Assembly (NCBI GenBank): GCA_016717335.1
Contig: JADKFS010000012.1
Span: forward strand, 1 to 64,000
DNA from: Candidatus Ribeiella danica
Lineage (GTDB): Bacteria > Chloroflexota > Chloroflexia > Chloroflexales > Roseiflexaceae
Direction of reading: 5' to 3'
DNA: 64,000 bases
Made by a program: the position numbers and the translations under genes. Position 1 is the first letter of the stretch; every line of letters begins with the position of its first letter. Below, in pieces: positions 25,145 to 33,105 of the stretch. The notes under the pieces were generated by a model, which saw nothing but the letters and a program-made list of their open reading frames with translations, had not been told where the DNA came from and did no database searches.

Positions 25145-26052
25145 CGCAGCACCTCCATCACGATCAGCGCCAGCCACTGCATCAGCACCAGCAGCATCCC
25201 GTAGCGCCACCACAGCCCGGCGGTCTGGTCGATCCGCGTGCGGGCGAACAGCGCCTGCAGGCCCGCGATGCCCAGCAGCAGCGCGAGCGTCTTGCCGAAG
25301 TAGGCCAGCGGGTCGGCCGCGCCGCCAAGGTAGAACGCGGCGACCAGCGCCAGCCCGACCACCAGCTCGACACTGCGGCCGAGCCGGAACAGCGCCAGCC
25401 CGCGCCCGCTGTACTCGGTCAGCGCGCCCGACACAATCTCGGTCTCGGCCTCTGGCGCGTCGAACGGTGGCAGCTCCAGCTTGCCCATCAGCCCGATCAG
25501 CGCCGCCACGAAGCCGATCGGCTGGGTCAGCGCCAGCAAGCGGCCGTCCGCGAACGCCGCGATCTCGCCGATCCGCCAGCTGCCGGCCACGAACGCTGGG
25601 CCGAGCAGGGCCAGCAGAAACGGCGCCTCGTACGAGAACAGCTGGGTCAGCGTGCGCATCGCGCCGATCAGCGAGAAGCGGTCAGCGGTGTTCGAGCCGG
25701 CCAGCCCGGTGCAGAGCGTCAGCAGGCCGAGCAGGTAGACCGTGACCACCAGGTCGCCGGCGAAGGCGAACGACGGCGCGCGGCCGGCCAGCGGCACGTA
25801 CAGCGCGGCGGTCAGCGCGCCGGCCAGCGCGGCGATCGGCAGGCCGAAGAACAGCCGCGCGTCGGCGCCCTCCGGCACGATCTCCTCCTTCGCCAGCAGC
25901 TTGAGCGTGTCGGCGGCCGGCTGGAACCAGCGCGGGCCGACCCGGTTCTGCATCCGCGCCACCAGCTTGCGGTCGACCCACTCGTAGGCCCAGCCGTTCA
26001 GCAGCACGAACAGCCCGCCGGGGAATAGCAGCAGCGCAAGCAGTGTGTTCAT
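25141..26052 (-). CDS. NuoH-like membrane subunit (complex I subunit 1 / hydrogenase membrane anchor)
   Basis: A 303-residue integral membrane protein with about eight hydrophobic segments. Conserved family features are WAYEWVDRKLVARMQNRVGP at the N-terminus (the E..DRK..AR.Q.R.GP pattern of NuoH/EchB/MbhM) and the acidic loop FDAPEAETEIVSGALTEYSG. This subunit joins the peripheral arm to the proton-pumping arm. It follows the large catalytic subunit, separated by a heptamer repeat, and overlaps the ferredoxin gene by four bases. Confidence 0.92.
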   Translation of the reverse strand: MNTLLALLLFPGGLFVLLNGWAYEWVDRKLVARMQNRVGPRWFQPAADTLKLLAKEEIVPEGADARLFFGLPIAALAGALTAALYVPLAGRAPSFAFAGDLVVTVYLLGLLTLCTGLAGSNTADRFSLIGAMRTLTQLFSYEAPFLLALLGPAFVAGSWRIGEIAAFADGRLLALTQPIGFVAALIGLMGKLELPPFDAPEAETEIVSGALTEYSGRGLALFRLGRSVELVVGLALVAAFYLGGAADPLAYFGKTLALLLGIAGLQALFARTRIDQTAGLWWRYGMLLVLMQWLALIVMEVLR

Positions 26053-26069
26053 AGATGCACCTGACGGTG

Positions 26070-26212
26070 ACGCTGAACGTTGAACGCTGAATGTTGAACG
26101 CTGAATGTTGAACGCTGAATGTTGAACGCTGAATGTTGAACGCTGAACGTTGAACGCTGAATGTTGAACGCTGAATGTTGAACGTTGAGTGCCGACTACT
26201 GACTACCGACTA
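26070..26212. repeat. Tandem heptamer pairs (TGAACGC TGAATGT) ending in the large-subunit stop codon
   Basis: At least seven 14-bp pairs fill 26080-26186, followed by CGACTAC units that run into the TAG of the hydrogenase large-subunit gene (26210-26212). The array occupies the entire gap to the NuoH-like gene. Confidence 0.85.
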
Positions 26213-27310
26213 CCGATCGTTACACGAGAAGCACGGGTCGACGCCGGCGAGGATCATCGGGATATCGGCCAGCTGGCTGCCCAGCGCGAGCGTCAGCACC
26301 GAGGTCAGGTTGCAGATCGTCGGCGTGCGGATGTGGACGCGCTCGGGCGTGTCGCCGCCGCCGCTCTTGACGAAGTAGAACAGCTCGCCGCGCGGTGCCT
26401 CGACCCGGCTGATCGTCTCGCCGGCCTTGATCTTGCGCGGCAGGCGCGCCGCCAGCTCGCCCTCGGGCAGCGTCTCCAGGATCCGGCGGACCAGCCGGTA
26501 GCTCTCGAACAGCTCGCGCATGCGCACCACGAAGCGCGCCTCCAGGTCGCCGGCGCTGTCCAGCACGATCTCCGGCGGGTAGTCGCGGTAGGCCGCGTAG
26601 GGCGCGTCGAGGCGGATGTCGCGCGCCACGCCCGAGGCTCGCGCCGTCGGGCCGACCACGCCCAGCCGCGCGGCCAGCTCGGCGCCCATGACCCCGATGC
26701 CGCGCGTCCGCCGCAGAAAGGTCTCGTCGGACCTGACCACGTCGAGGTAGTGGCGCGTGCGCTGCTCCAGCAGGTCGAGGCCGCGCCGGATGCCGTCGGC
26801 CTGGGCGGCGTCGACGTCGAACTTGACGCCGCCGAGCAGGTTGGCCGAGTAGTTGACCCGGTTGCCGGTCAGGCCCTCGAGCACGTCCATCACCGTCTCA
26901 CGGTCGCGCCAGCTGTACATGAACAGCGTGTCGAAGCCGGCCTCGTGCGCGGCGACGCCCAGCCAGAGCAGGTGGCTGTGGACGCGCTCCAGCTCGGCCA
27001 CCAGCGCGCGGATCGCCTGCGCGCGCGGCGGCGCGGCCACGCCGGCCAGCCGCTCGACCGCCAGGCAGTAGGCCATGGCGTGGCTGTGCGAGCAGATCCC
27101 GCAGACGCGCTCGAGCAGGTACAGGCTCTGGACCCAGCTGCGCTGCTCGGCGGCCTTCTCGATGCCGCGGTGGGCGTAGCCCAGCCGGACCGACGCGCCC
27201 GTGACCACCTCGCCGTCGACCGTGAACTCGAAATGGCCCGGCTCCTTCAGCGCGGGGTGCTGCGGGCCGATTGGGATGATGAAGGTCTCGCGACCGATCG
27301 CTGCAGCCAT
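26210..27310 (-). CDS. Group 4 [NiFe]-hydrogenase-like large subunit (NuoD homologue with all four Ni ligands)
   Basis: A 366-residue homologue of NuoD and of group 4 hydrogenase large subunits. Unlike complex I NuoD, both nickel-binding motifs are complete: L1 is RVCGICSHSH (near residue 66) and L2 is DPCFSCNDR at the very C-terminus. This predicts a [NiFe] active site evolving or oxidising H2, coupled to ion pumping by the membrane subunits. The chain stops right after L2, so no cleavable C-terminal extension exists. ATG 27310 is chosen because AGGAG lies seven bases upstream; the longer frame is repeat DNA. The final Arg and stop codon coincide with the start of a heptamer repeat. Confidence 0.88.
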   Translation of the reverse strand: MAAAIGRETFIIPIGPQHPALKEPGHFEFTVDGEVVTGASVRLGYAHRGIEKAAEQRSWVQSLYLLERVCGICSHSHAMAYCLAVERLAGVAAPPRAQAIRALVAELERVHSHLLWLGVAAHEAGFDTLFMYSWRDRETVMDVLEGLTGNRVNYSANLLGGVKFDVDAAQADGIRRGLDLLEQRTRHYLDVVRSDETFLRRTRGIGVMGAELAARLGVVGPTARASGVARDIRLDAPYAAYRDYPPEIVLDSAGDLEARFVVRMRELFESYRLVRRILETLPEGELAARLPRKIKAGETISRVEAPRGELFYFVKSGGGDTPERVHIRTPTICNLTSVLTLALGSQLADIPMILAGVDPCFSCNDR

Positions 27311-27327
27311 AGCCGTCTCCTGCGCGA

Positions 27328-27412
27328 GGCGAGGGCGAAAGACCAAAGACCAAAGACCAAGGACGATGGACGATAGACCAAAGACCAAGGACCAAGGACC
27401 AAGAGTCCTTGT
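27328..27412. repeat. Heptamer repeat (AAGACCA / AGGACCA)
   Basis: Tandem units AAGACCA, AGGACCA and TGGACGA upstream of the hydrogenase large-subunit gene. On the minus strand they encode an open frame that could be mistaken for an N-terminal extension. Confidence 0.75.
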
Positions 27413-27529
27413 CACCTTAGGGTTCATAAACGTATGCCTTCCCCAGGCACCGCCATCGGGCTAAAGCCCTCGGCTACTGATACAAAGGCCACCTCCGTGG
27501 CCTGGGGAAGGTATTCTTTTATGGGTCCT

Positions 27530-27668
27530 TGTCACCCGGTCACCTTGTTACCTTGTCACGCCCAAGCCCCGCGCCCTAGCCCCAAGCCCCTAGCCCCTAG
27601 CCCCAAACCCAACGGTCCTTGTCACCTTGTCACCTTGTCACGCCCCACGCCCCACCGGCCCTTGTCAG
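27530..27668. repeat. Octamer and heptamer repeats ending in the NuoC-like stop codon
   Basis: Units CCTTGTCA (octamer) alternate with CTAGCCC/CAAGCCC heptamers. On the minus strand the TGACAAGG pattern begins at the TGA stop of the NuoC-like gene itself (27665-27667). Confidence 0.78.
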
Positions 27669-28120
27669 CCGTACCCCGCGGCGACGAAGTCCTTGCGCAG
27701 CGGGTAGACCCGCTCGGGCCAGTCGTCGGGCAGATAGAGCCGGTCGGTGCTCGGCGCGCCCGCCACCGCGACGCCCAGCATCTCGGCCAGCTCGCGCTCG
27801 AACGCGCCGGCGGCCGGGATGGCGTTGCAGATCGAGGGCACCGCGGGCGTGTCGCGCGGCAGGCGCACGCGCAGCGTCAGCACGGCCGGCCCCGCGCAGA
27901 AGTGGTAGAGCACCTCGATCGCCCCGGCCGCCGCGCCCAGGTCGAGCCCGGTGATAGCGGCCAGGTAGCCCCAGCCGGCCTGGCCGAGCGCCTCAGCCGC
28001 GCCGGGCAGCGCGTCCGCCGCGATCGTTATGTCCAGCCGGCCCGAATCCGGCGCCGCCGTCGCCTGCGCCCACGGCGCCAGCAGCTCGCCGGCCGCCCGT
28101 AGTGTAGTCTCGCTGTCCAT
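27665..28120 (-). CDS. NuoC-like (30 kDa) subunit of the hydrogenase/complex I-like cluster
   Basis: A 151-residue protein matching the 30-kDa/NuoC and hydrogenase component family: LAAITGLDL, VLYHFCAGPAVLTLRVRLPRDTPAVPSICNAIPAAGAFERELAEMLGV (the conserved ERE..D/E..G stretch) and RLYLPDDWPERVYPLRKD at the end. It contacts the large subunit in the peripheral arm and binds no cofactor. It lies between the small and large subunit genes, as in group 4 hydrogenase operons. Confidence 0.88.
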   Translation of the reverse strand: MDSETTLRAAGELLAPWAQATAAPDSGRLDITIAADALPGAAEALGQAGWGYLAAITGLDLGAAAGAIEVLYHFCAGPAVLTLRVRLPRDTPAVPSICNAIPAAGAFERELAEMLGVAVAGAPSTDRLYLPDDWPERVYPLRKDFVAAGYG

Positions 28121-28158
28121 ACGCTACCTTCTCGCACGCCTGACCATGCGTGATCCGT

Positions 28159-28650
28159 CTATGGTCTATCGCCACCGTCTACCGTCGCCGCGCCCGCGCG
28201 CAGCCCCTGCAGCAGCTTGACTACCCCGTCGATGATCGCCTCGGGCCGCGGCGGGCAGCCCGGCACGTACACATCGACCGGGATGACCTGATCGATGCCG
28301 CCCACCACGCCGTAGCAGCCCTGGAACACGCCGCCGGAGATCGCGCACGAGCCGACGGCGACGACGAACTTCGGGTCGGGCATCTGCTCGTAGACGCGCC
28401 GCAGCCGCTCGCGGGCCTGGCGCGTCACCGGCCCGGTGCAGATCAGCACGTCGGCGTGGCGCGGGCTACCCTGCAGCTTCACGCCGAAGCGCTCCAGGTC
28501 GTAGCGCGGCGTCAGCGTCGCCAGGATCTCGATGTCGCAGCCGTTGCACGACCCGCTGTTGAAGTGGATCGCCCAGGGCGAGTTGCTGCGCGCCCATGTC
28601 TTGACCTGCGCGAGCGCCGCGTGCCAGGGATGGTCAAGCTGAAGCTTCAT
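28159..28650 (-). CDS. Group 4 [NiFe]-hydrogenase-like small subunit (NuoB homologue with CxxC motif)
   Basis: A 163-residue protein that carries the proximal 4Fe-4S cluster. The first motif is CNGCDIE, the CxxCxxE form of group 4 hydrogenases (Ech, Mbh), not the CCxxE of complex I NuoB; the other ligands are in VGSCAISGG and VPGCPPRPE. Together with the complete nickel motifs of the large subunit this identifies a hydrogenase-type module. ATG 28650 overlaps the stop of the deazaflavin-type gene (ATGA). Its last residues (TVDGGDRP) are encoded by a short heptamer-like GGTAGACGGTGG stretch. Confidence 0.9.
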   Translation of the reverse strand: MKLQLDHPWHAALAQVKTWARSNSPWAIHFNSGSCNGCDIEILATLTPRYDLERFGVKLQGSPRHADVLICTGPVTRQARERLRRVYEQMPDPKFVVAVGSCAISGGVFQGCYGVVGGIDQVIPVDVYVPGCPPRPEAIIDGVVKLLQGLRAGAATVDGGDRP

Positions 28651-29270
28651 CTGGCGCCCCCGTCTCTGCCGCGCCGGCCCAGCAGCCAGGCGATCGGCAC
28701 GGCCTGGCCGGCCAGCGCGGCCACCCACAGCCAGCCGCCAGGGTCGGCCGGGCCGCTGCGCAGCCCTTCCACGCGAATGCGCACCACCGGCAGGTGGGCG
28801 GTCCGCTCGCGCAGCAGCTCGTCCGTCGCGGTGTGCGGGTTGAAGCCCATCGAGAACCCGGCGAACCCGGCGCTCTGCAGCAGCCGCCGGACGGCGCGCG
28901 CCGCCTCGTCCGGGTCGGTCACCGGCTCGGCCACTCCGGACACCGCCCGGCCGGGCAGCAGGCACTCGACCTGCGGGTGCGCGACGAGGTTGCGGTACCA
29001 GTGCGAAGCTGCGCCCCAGCCGGCCGCGCAGTAGACGTAGTCGCCCAGGATGGCGTAGTTCAGCGGCGCGTAGCGCGCCTGCCCGCTGCGCCGGCCGATC
29101 GTCTTCAGCACCATGATGTAGCCGCTGAGCGGGTTGGCCACCAGCCAGCCCAGCCGGAGCCGGAAGATTGGCACCATCAGCGTGCGGTTGATCGCCCGCA
29201 GCACCCGCCGGCCCCGCTCGGTCCGGCGCGTCGTCGGCTCCGATCTCGAATCGTCTTGCATCGCACTCAC
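28647..29270 (-). CDS. Nitroreductase/deazaflavin (F420)-dependent oxidoreductase family, inside the hydrogenase operon
   Basis: A 207-residue protein resembling the Ddn/DUF385 split-barrel family that binds deazaflavin F420 (some members use FMN or haem): GYIMVLKTIGRRSGQARYAPLNYAI, YCAAGWGAASHWYRNLVAHPQVEC. A hydrophobic C-terminal segment (GWLWVAALAGQAVPIAWLLG) could anchor it to the membrane. Its GTG start overlaps the stop of the NuoA-like gene and its stop overlaps the small-subunit ATG, so it is fully embedded in the operon. A role in passing electrons to quinones or F420 is inferred only from context. Confidence 0.8.
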   Translation of the reverse strand: MSAMQDDSRSEPTTRRTERGRRVLRAINRTLMVPIFRLRLGWLVANPLSGYIMVLKTIGRRSGQARYAPLNYAILGDYVYCAAGWGAASHWYRNLVAHPQVECLLPGRAVSGVAEPVTDPDEAARAVRRLLQSAGFAGFSMGFNPHTATDELLRERTAHLPVVRIRVEGLRSGPADPGGWLWVAALAGQAVPIAWLLGRRGRDGGAR

Positions 29271-29581
29271 CCTACTATCAAGGCCAGCAGCACCAGCAGC
29301 AGCCCGACCAGGTAGAGCCCGCCGATCGCCGACAGCCCGCCGCTGCCCAGCATCAGCACGCCCAGGTGCAGCATCGCGAAGAACAGCGCGGTCGCCAGGA
29401 ACGGCCGGTAGCCGGGCGCGGCGCGGCCGGTCGCCGCGAGCTCGCCGCTGGCGTAGACGCTCGACTTGAGCGCCGAGGCGTGGCTCGGCCCGGCCAACCA
29501 GCGCCCCAGGCCGGCCAGGACGCTCACCAGCGCCACGTAGATCAGCAGCGCGACCGGCGGCGCAAGCAGCAGCTGAATCAT
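29267..29581 (-). CDS. NuoA-like small membrane subunit
   Basis: A 104-residue protein with three hydrophobic segments. The middle YASGELAATGRAAPGYRPFLATALFFAMLHLGVLML has the layout of NuoA (a soluble loop followed by the F..A..F....L..L helix), although the NuoA YECG is changed to YASGE. ATG 29581 has GAGGTGG upstream; the longer frame reads through the ACTTGGG repeat. It overlaps the deazaflavin-type gene by four bases. Confidence 0.75.
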   Translation of the reverse strand: MIQLLLAPPVALLIYVALVSVLAGLGRWLAGPSHASALKSSVYASGELAATGRAAPGYRPFLATALFFAMLHLGVLMLGSGGLSAIGGLYLVGLLLVLLALIVG

Positions 29582-29600
29582 CACACCACCTCGTCTCCCG

Positions 29601-29773
29601 ATTGGGACTTGGGAGTTGGCACTTGGGACTTGGGACTTGGGGCTTGGGACTTGGGGCTTGGGAGTTGGGGCTTGGGGCTTGGGGCTTGGGTCACCTTGCC
29701 ACCCGGTCACCCGGTCACCTTGTCTCCTTGTCTCCTTGTCTCCTTGTCTCCTTGTCTCCTTGTCTCCTTGTCA
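29601..29773. repeat. Heptamer (ACTTGGG) plus octamer (TGTCTCCT) repeats ending in the NuoN-like stop codon
   Basis: About twelve ACTTGGG/GCTTGGG units (29605-29693) are followed by GTCACCTT and six or more TGTCTCCT units (29717-29766). On the minus strand the octamer pattern starts at the stop codon of the NuoN-like gene (29771-29773, AGG TGA CAA). Confidence 0.85.
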
Positions 29774-31321
29774 CCTGCCAAACGCCGCCATCACCGCCGC
29801 GCCGGCCGGGCCAGTCAGCCAGGCGGCCAGCCCCGGCCACACGCCGAGCGCCAGCACCGCCAGCGCCAGCAGGCCCAGCGGGGCGCGCATCGCCGCCGGC
29901 AGCGCCTGGCCGCGCCGCACCGCCGCCGAGGGCTCCAGCCGGTAGACCGCGTTGACCAGCGGCGCGTAGTAGGCCAGCGACAGCACGCTGTTCAGCGCGG
30001 CGAACACGACCAGGGCCATGATCGCCGGGCTGCGGGTCGCGAAGCCGGCGACGAAGATCTGCCACTTCGACATGAAGCCGGCCAGCGGCGGCAGCCCCGC
30101 CAGGCCGAGCGCCGCCACGCTGAGCGCGAGCGCCGCCAGCGGGTAGCGCCGCGCCGCCCCGGCCAGGTCGCCCACCACGAGCGATCCGCGCTCGCGCGCC
30201 GCGCCGCCCAGGCTGTAGATCAGCGCGCCGACCGCCAGGAACGCCAGCGCGCTCATCAGGGCGTGCGTGAGCAGGTGGAACAGCCCGCCCTGCGCCCCGG
30301 CGGCCTGCCCGGCGTAGACGCCGATGCCCAATCCGAGAAAGATGTAGCCCAGCTGGCCCAGGCTCGAGTACGCCAGCAGGCGCTTGACCTGGGTCTGCCG
30401 CAGCGCCAGCAGGTTGCCGGCCAGGATGTTCAGCGCGCCGAAGCCGATCAGCAGCGCGCCCCACGAGAGCGTCACGCCCGCCAGCGCGCCGAGCGCGCGC
30501 AGCAGCGCCACCAGCCCGGCCTTGGCGACCACCGCCGACATGATCGCGCTGACGCCGCTGGGCGCCTGCTCGTACGCGTCGGGCAGCCAGGCGTGCAGCG
30601 GCACCAGCGCGGCCTTGACGCCGAAGCCGACCAGCAGCAGCGCGCCGGCCGCCAGCAGCGCCGGCGACCCGGCCGCGCGAGCGTGGATCTGCGCCAGGTC
30701 GAGCGTGCCGGCCTGCGCCAGCACCAGCGCGATGCCGAGCAGCGCCAGCACCGAGCCGGCCGTGCCCTGCAGCAGGTACTTCACGCCGGCCTCAAGCGCG
30801 GCGGGCTGCCGGTGGTAGAAGGCCACCAGCACGTACGACACGACCGCCGTCAGCTCGAACCAGACCCACAGGTTGAACAGGTCGCCGGCGCAGGCCAGGC
30901 CGATCAGCGCGCCGACCAGCACGACCACCAGCGCGTAGTATTTCTCCTCGCCGACGCGGCCGGCCAGGTCGGGGCCCGAGAACAGCGCCACCAGGCCGCC
31001 CAGCGCCAGCGCCAGCGCGGCCACCAGCAGGCCCAGCCCGTCCAGCCGCAGCGCGACCGCGCCGACGGCGAGCGCGACCGCGCCGCCCGACGCCAGCTCG
31101 CGCGCGGCCAGGGCGAGCGGCAGCCACGCGCCGGCCAGTGCCGCCAGCGCGAGCCAGCGCGCAACCCCACCTTGGATCGCCGGTGTTGGATGTTGGATTG
31201 ACCGAGAAGGCATCCAAAAGCCAAAATCCAGCATCCAACATTGCAGACGCCCGACCAGATACACGGCCGGCCCGGCGACCAGCGGCAGCGCGACCAGCCA
31301 GATCAGCGCGGTGCTGTTCAT
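29771..31321 (-). CDS. NuoN/MrpD-like antiporter subunit with a repeat-derived insert
   Basis: A 516-residue membrane protein with about fourteen hydrophobic segments and the family's conserved charged positions: LWVWFELTAVVSYVLVAFY, GVKYLLQGTAGS, LLVGFGVKAALVPLHAWLPDAYEQAPSGVSA and SSLGQLGY. It should form one proton or sodium channel of the pumping arm. Residues about 27-50 (CWMLDFGFWMPSRSIQ and neighbours) do not belong to the family and are encoded by an inverted heptamer repeat at 31172-31243, inserted without a frameshift between the first two membrane helices. Confidence 0.92.
   Translation of the reverse strand: MNSTALIWLVALPLVAGPAVYLVGRLQCWMLDFGFWMPSRSIQHPTPAIQGGVARWLALAALAGAWLPLALAARELASGGAVALAVGAVALRLDGLGLLVAALALALGGLVALFSGPDLAGRVGEEKYYALVVVLVGALIGLACAGDLFNLWVWFELTAVVSYVLVAFYHRQPAALEAGVKYLLQGTAGSVLALLGIALVLAQAGTLDLAQIHARAAGSPALLAAGALLLVGFGVKAALVPLHAWLPDAYEQAPSGVSAIMSAVVAKAGLVALLRALGALAGVTLSWGALLIGFGALNILAGNLLALRQTQVKRLLAYSSLGQLGYIFLGLGIGVYAGQAAGAQGGLFHLLTHALMSALAFLAVGALIYSLGGAARERGSLVVGDLAGAARRYPLAALALSVAALGLAGLPPLAGFMSKWQIFVAGFATRSPAIMALVVFAALNSVLSLAYYAPLVNAVYRLEPSAAVRRGQALPAAMRAPLGLLALAVLALGVWPGLAAWLTGPAGAAVMAAFGR
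31172..31243. repeat. In-frame heptamer repeat inside the NuoN-like gene
   Basis: On the minus strand the units read TGTTGGA, TGCTGGA, TTTTGGC, TTTTGGA and then return as ATCCAAC/ATCCAAG units in opposite sense. It encodes about 24 residues in the loop after the first helix. Confidence 0.8.
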
Positions 31322-31323
31322 GC

Positions 31324-33102
31324 TCAGGCCCCCCAGGCCAGGATGGCGAGCACGATCGCGAGCGTGCCGACCACCCCGACCATGTTCCAGCCGAGCAGGC
31401 CGGTCTGGGTCGCGCCCAGCGCCTGCGCGCCGCCGCGCGCCGCGCGTGCGACGCCGCGGTTCAGCCGCTCGAGACCGAACTCATCGGCGGCCCAGCCCGC
31501 CAGCCAGCCCAGACGGCCGGCCGGCCAGCCCAGACGGTCGCGCCACCACCAGGCCGCCAGCCCCAGCGCGGTCGCCCCCAGGCCCAGCAGCGTCGCCGGG
31601 GCCGCGAGCACCTGCCAGCAGATCTGCGCGGTGGTCTCGTAGCGCAGGTTGTGGTATGGCAGGCTGTCGCTCAGCAGCCGGCTGAGCGGCCCGGCCAGCA
31701 GCCATGTCGTCAGGCTGCCCAGCGCCAGCAGCACGAGCGCGACACCCGCGAGCGATGAGCGATGAACGATGAACGATGAACCGGGCTGAGCGCTCTGCGT
31801 TCCCTGCTCAGCGTTCGGCGTTCCGTAGAAGACCATCCAGACCATCCGAAAGGCGTACAGCGCGGTCAGGCCGGCGCCGAGCAGCAGCCCGCCTGTAGCC
31901 CACCACGGCGCGGCGGAGAGGCCGGCCTCGATCAGCAGCTCCTTGCTCCAGAAGCCGTTGAGGAACGGCAGCCCGGCCAGCGCCAGCGCGCCGATCACGA
32001 ACACATTGCGCGCGAACGGCAGCCGCCGGCCCAGCCCGCCCATCAGGCGCATGTCGCGCGTGCCGGCCGCCCCGATCGCCGCGCCGGCCGCCAGGAACAG
32101 CAGCGCCTTGAACACGGCGTGGCTGAGCAGGTGCAGCTGGCTCGCGAACAGCGCGCCCGCGCCGACCGCGCAGACCATCGTGCCGAGCTGGCTGATCGTC
32201 GAGTAGGCCAGCGCGCGCTTGAGGTCGGTCGCGACCAGCGCCATCAGCGCCGCCATGACCGCCGACAGCACGCCCACCGCCATCACGGCGGTCGTCCAGC
32301 CGGGCACCAACGCGAAGGCCGGGTAGAAGCGCGCCAGCAGGTAGACCCCCGCGTTGACCATCGTGGCTGCGTGGATCAGCGCGCTGACCGGCGTGGGCGC
32401 CTCCATCGCGTCGGGCAGCCAGGTGTGAAACGGCGCCTGGGCCGACTTTGCCGCGGCCGCGACCAGGAAGCCGAACGCGACCAGCGCCAGCACAGCCGGC
32501 GGCAGGCTGGCCGCCTGCGCCAGCAGCGCGCCGATCTGGTCGGTGCCCAGGGACGCGCGGGCCGCCAGCGAGCCGGCCAGCAGGCCCACGCCGCCGACCT
32601 GGGTGATCACTAGCGCCTTGACACCGCCGGCCACCGCCTTCGGGTCGTCGTTGTGGAACGAGATCAGCGCGTACGAGCAGAACGCGACCAGCTCCCAGAA
32701 CAGGAACAGCAGCAGCAGCGTGCCGGCCAGCGCCAGCCCGGCCATCGCGCCGATGAACAGCAGCACCAGCGCGTAGTAGCGGCCGAGCTGGGCCTTGCCG
32801 CGCATGTAGTCGATCGAGAACAGCAGCGTCAGGCTGCCGACGACCGTGGCGATCGCGGCCAGGAACAGCCCCAGCCCGTCGGGCACCAGCGTCCACTCGC
32901 CGAACACGCCGCCGGCGGGCAGCCGGATCGCGGCGGCGCTGCCGCCGTAGCCGAGCAGGGCTAGCGATGCCAGGCCCGCGGCAGCGGCGCTGCCGGCCGC
33001 CAGGGCGCCCTGCGCGCGCGGTCGGCGGTCGCCGACGGCCCAGACGGCCAGCGCGCCCAGCCAGGGCAGCCCGATCGTGAGCAACATCAGCCACGCGGCC
33101 AT
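31324..33102 (-). CDS. NuoL/MrpA-like antiporter subunit with a repeat-derived insert
   Basis: A 592-residue membrane protein with about sixteen hydrophobic segments. Family motifs: FLFWELVAFCSYALISFH, GVKALVITQVGGVGLL, SAQAPFHTWLPDAMEAPTPVSALIHAATMVNAGVYL and STISQLGTMV. This is the larger proton-channel subunit. Around residue 425-450 (AEQGTQSAQPGSSFIVHRSS) the chain contains a stretch encoded by GATGAAC heptamers at about 31743-31830, placed in the loop between two late helices. Stop and the downstream NuoN-like ATG are two bases apart. Confidence 0.93.
   Translation of the reverse strand: MAAWLMLLTIGLPWLGALAVWAVGDRRPRAQGALAAGSAAAAGLASLALLGYGGSAAAIRLPAGGVFGEWTLVPDGLGLFLAAIATVVGSLTLLFSIDYMRGKAQLGRYYALVLLFIGAMAGLALAGTLLLLFLFWELVAFCSYALISFHNDDPKAVAGGVKALVITQVGGVGLLAGSLAARASLGTDQIGALLAQAASLPPAVLALVAFGFLVAAAAKSAQAPFHTWLPDAMEAPTPVSALIHAATMVNAGVYLLARFYPAFALVPGWTTAVMAVGVLSAVMAALMALVATDLKRALAYSTISQLGTMVCAVGAGALFASQLHLLSHAVFKALLFLAAGAAIGAAGTRDMRLMGGLGRRLPFARNVFVIGALALAGLPFLNGFWSKELLIEAGLSAAPWWATGGLLLGAGLTALYAFRMVWMVFYGTPNAEQGTQSAQPGSSFIVHRSSLAGVALVLLALGSLTTWLLAGPLSRLLSDSLPYHNLRYETTAQICWQVLAAPATLLGLGATALGLAAWWWRDRLGWPAGRLGWLAGWAADEFGLERLNRGVARAARGGAQALGATQTGLLGWNMVGVVGTLAIVLAILAWGA
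31750..31828. repeat. In-frame heptamer repeat inside the NuoL-like gene
   Basis: Units GCGATGA, GCGATGA, ACGATGA, ACGATGA are followed by CTGCGTTCC/CAGCGTTCG-type units. The frame is kept across the whole stretch. Confidence 0.72.
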
Positions 33103-33105
33103 GAC

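Noticed and set aside
26080..26190. Possible second CRISPR array
   Set aside because: The TGAACGC/TGAATGT units are contiguous with no spacers; it is a simple tandem repeat.
26210..27310. Annotation of the 26210 gene simply as complex I NuoD
   Set aside because: Both CxxC nickel motifs are complete and the small subunit has CxxCxxE, so the hydrogenase-type assignment fits better.
29366..31201. A 611-codon plus-strand frame across the hydrogenase cluster
   Set aside because: Arg/Gln-rich shadow of membrane subunit genes, running through tandem repeats.
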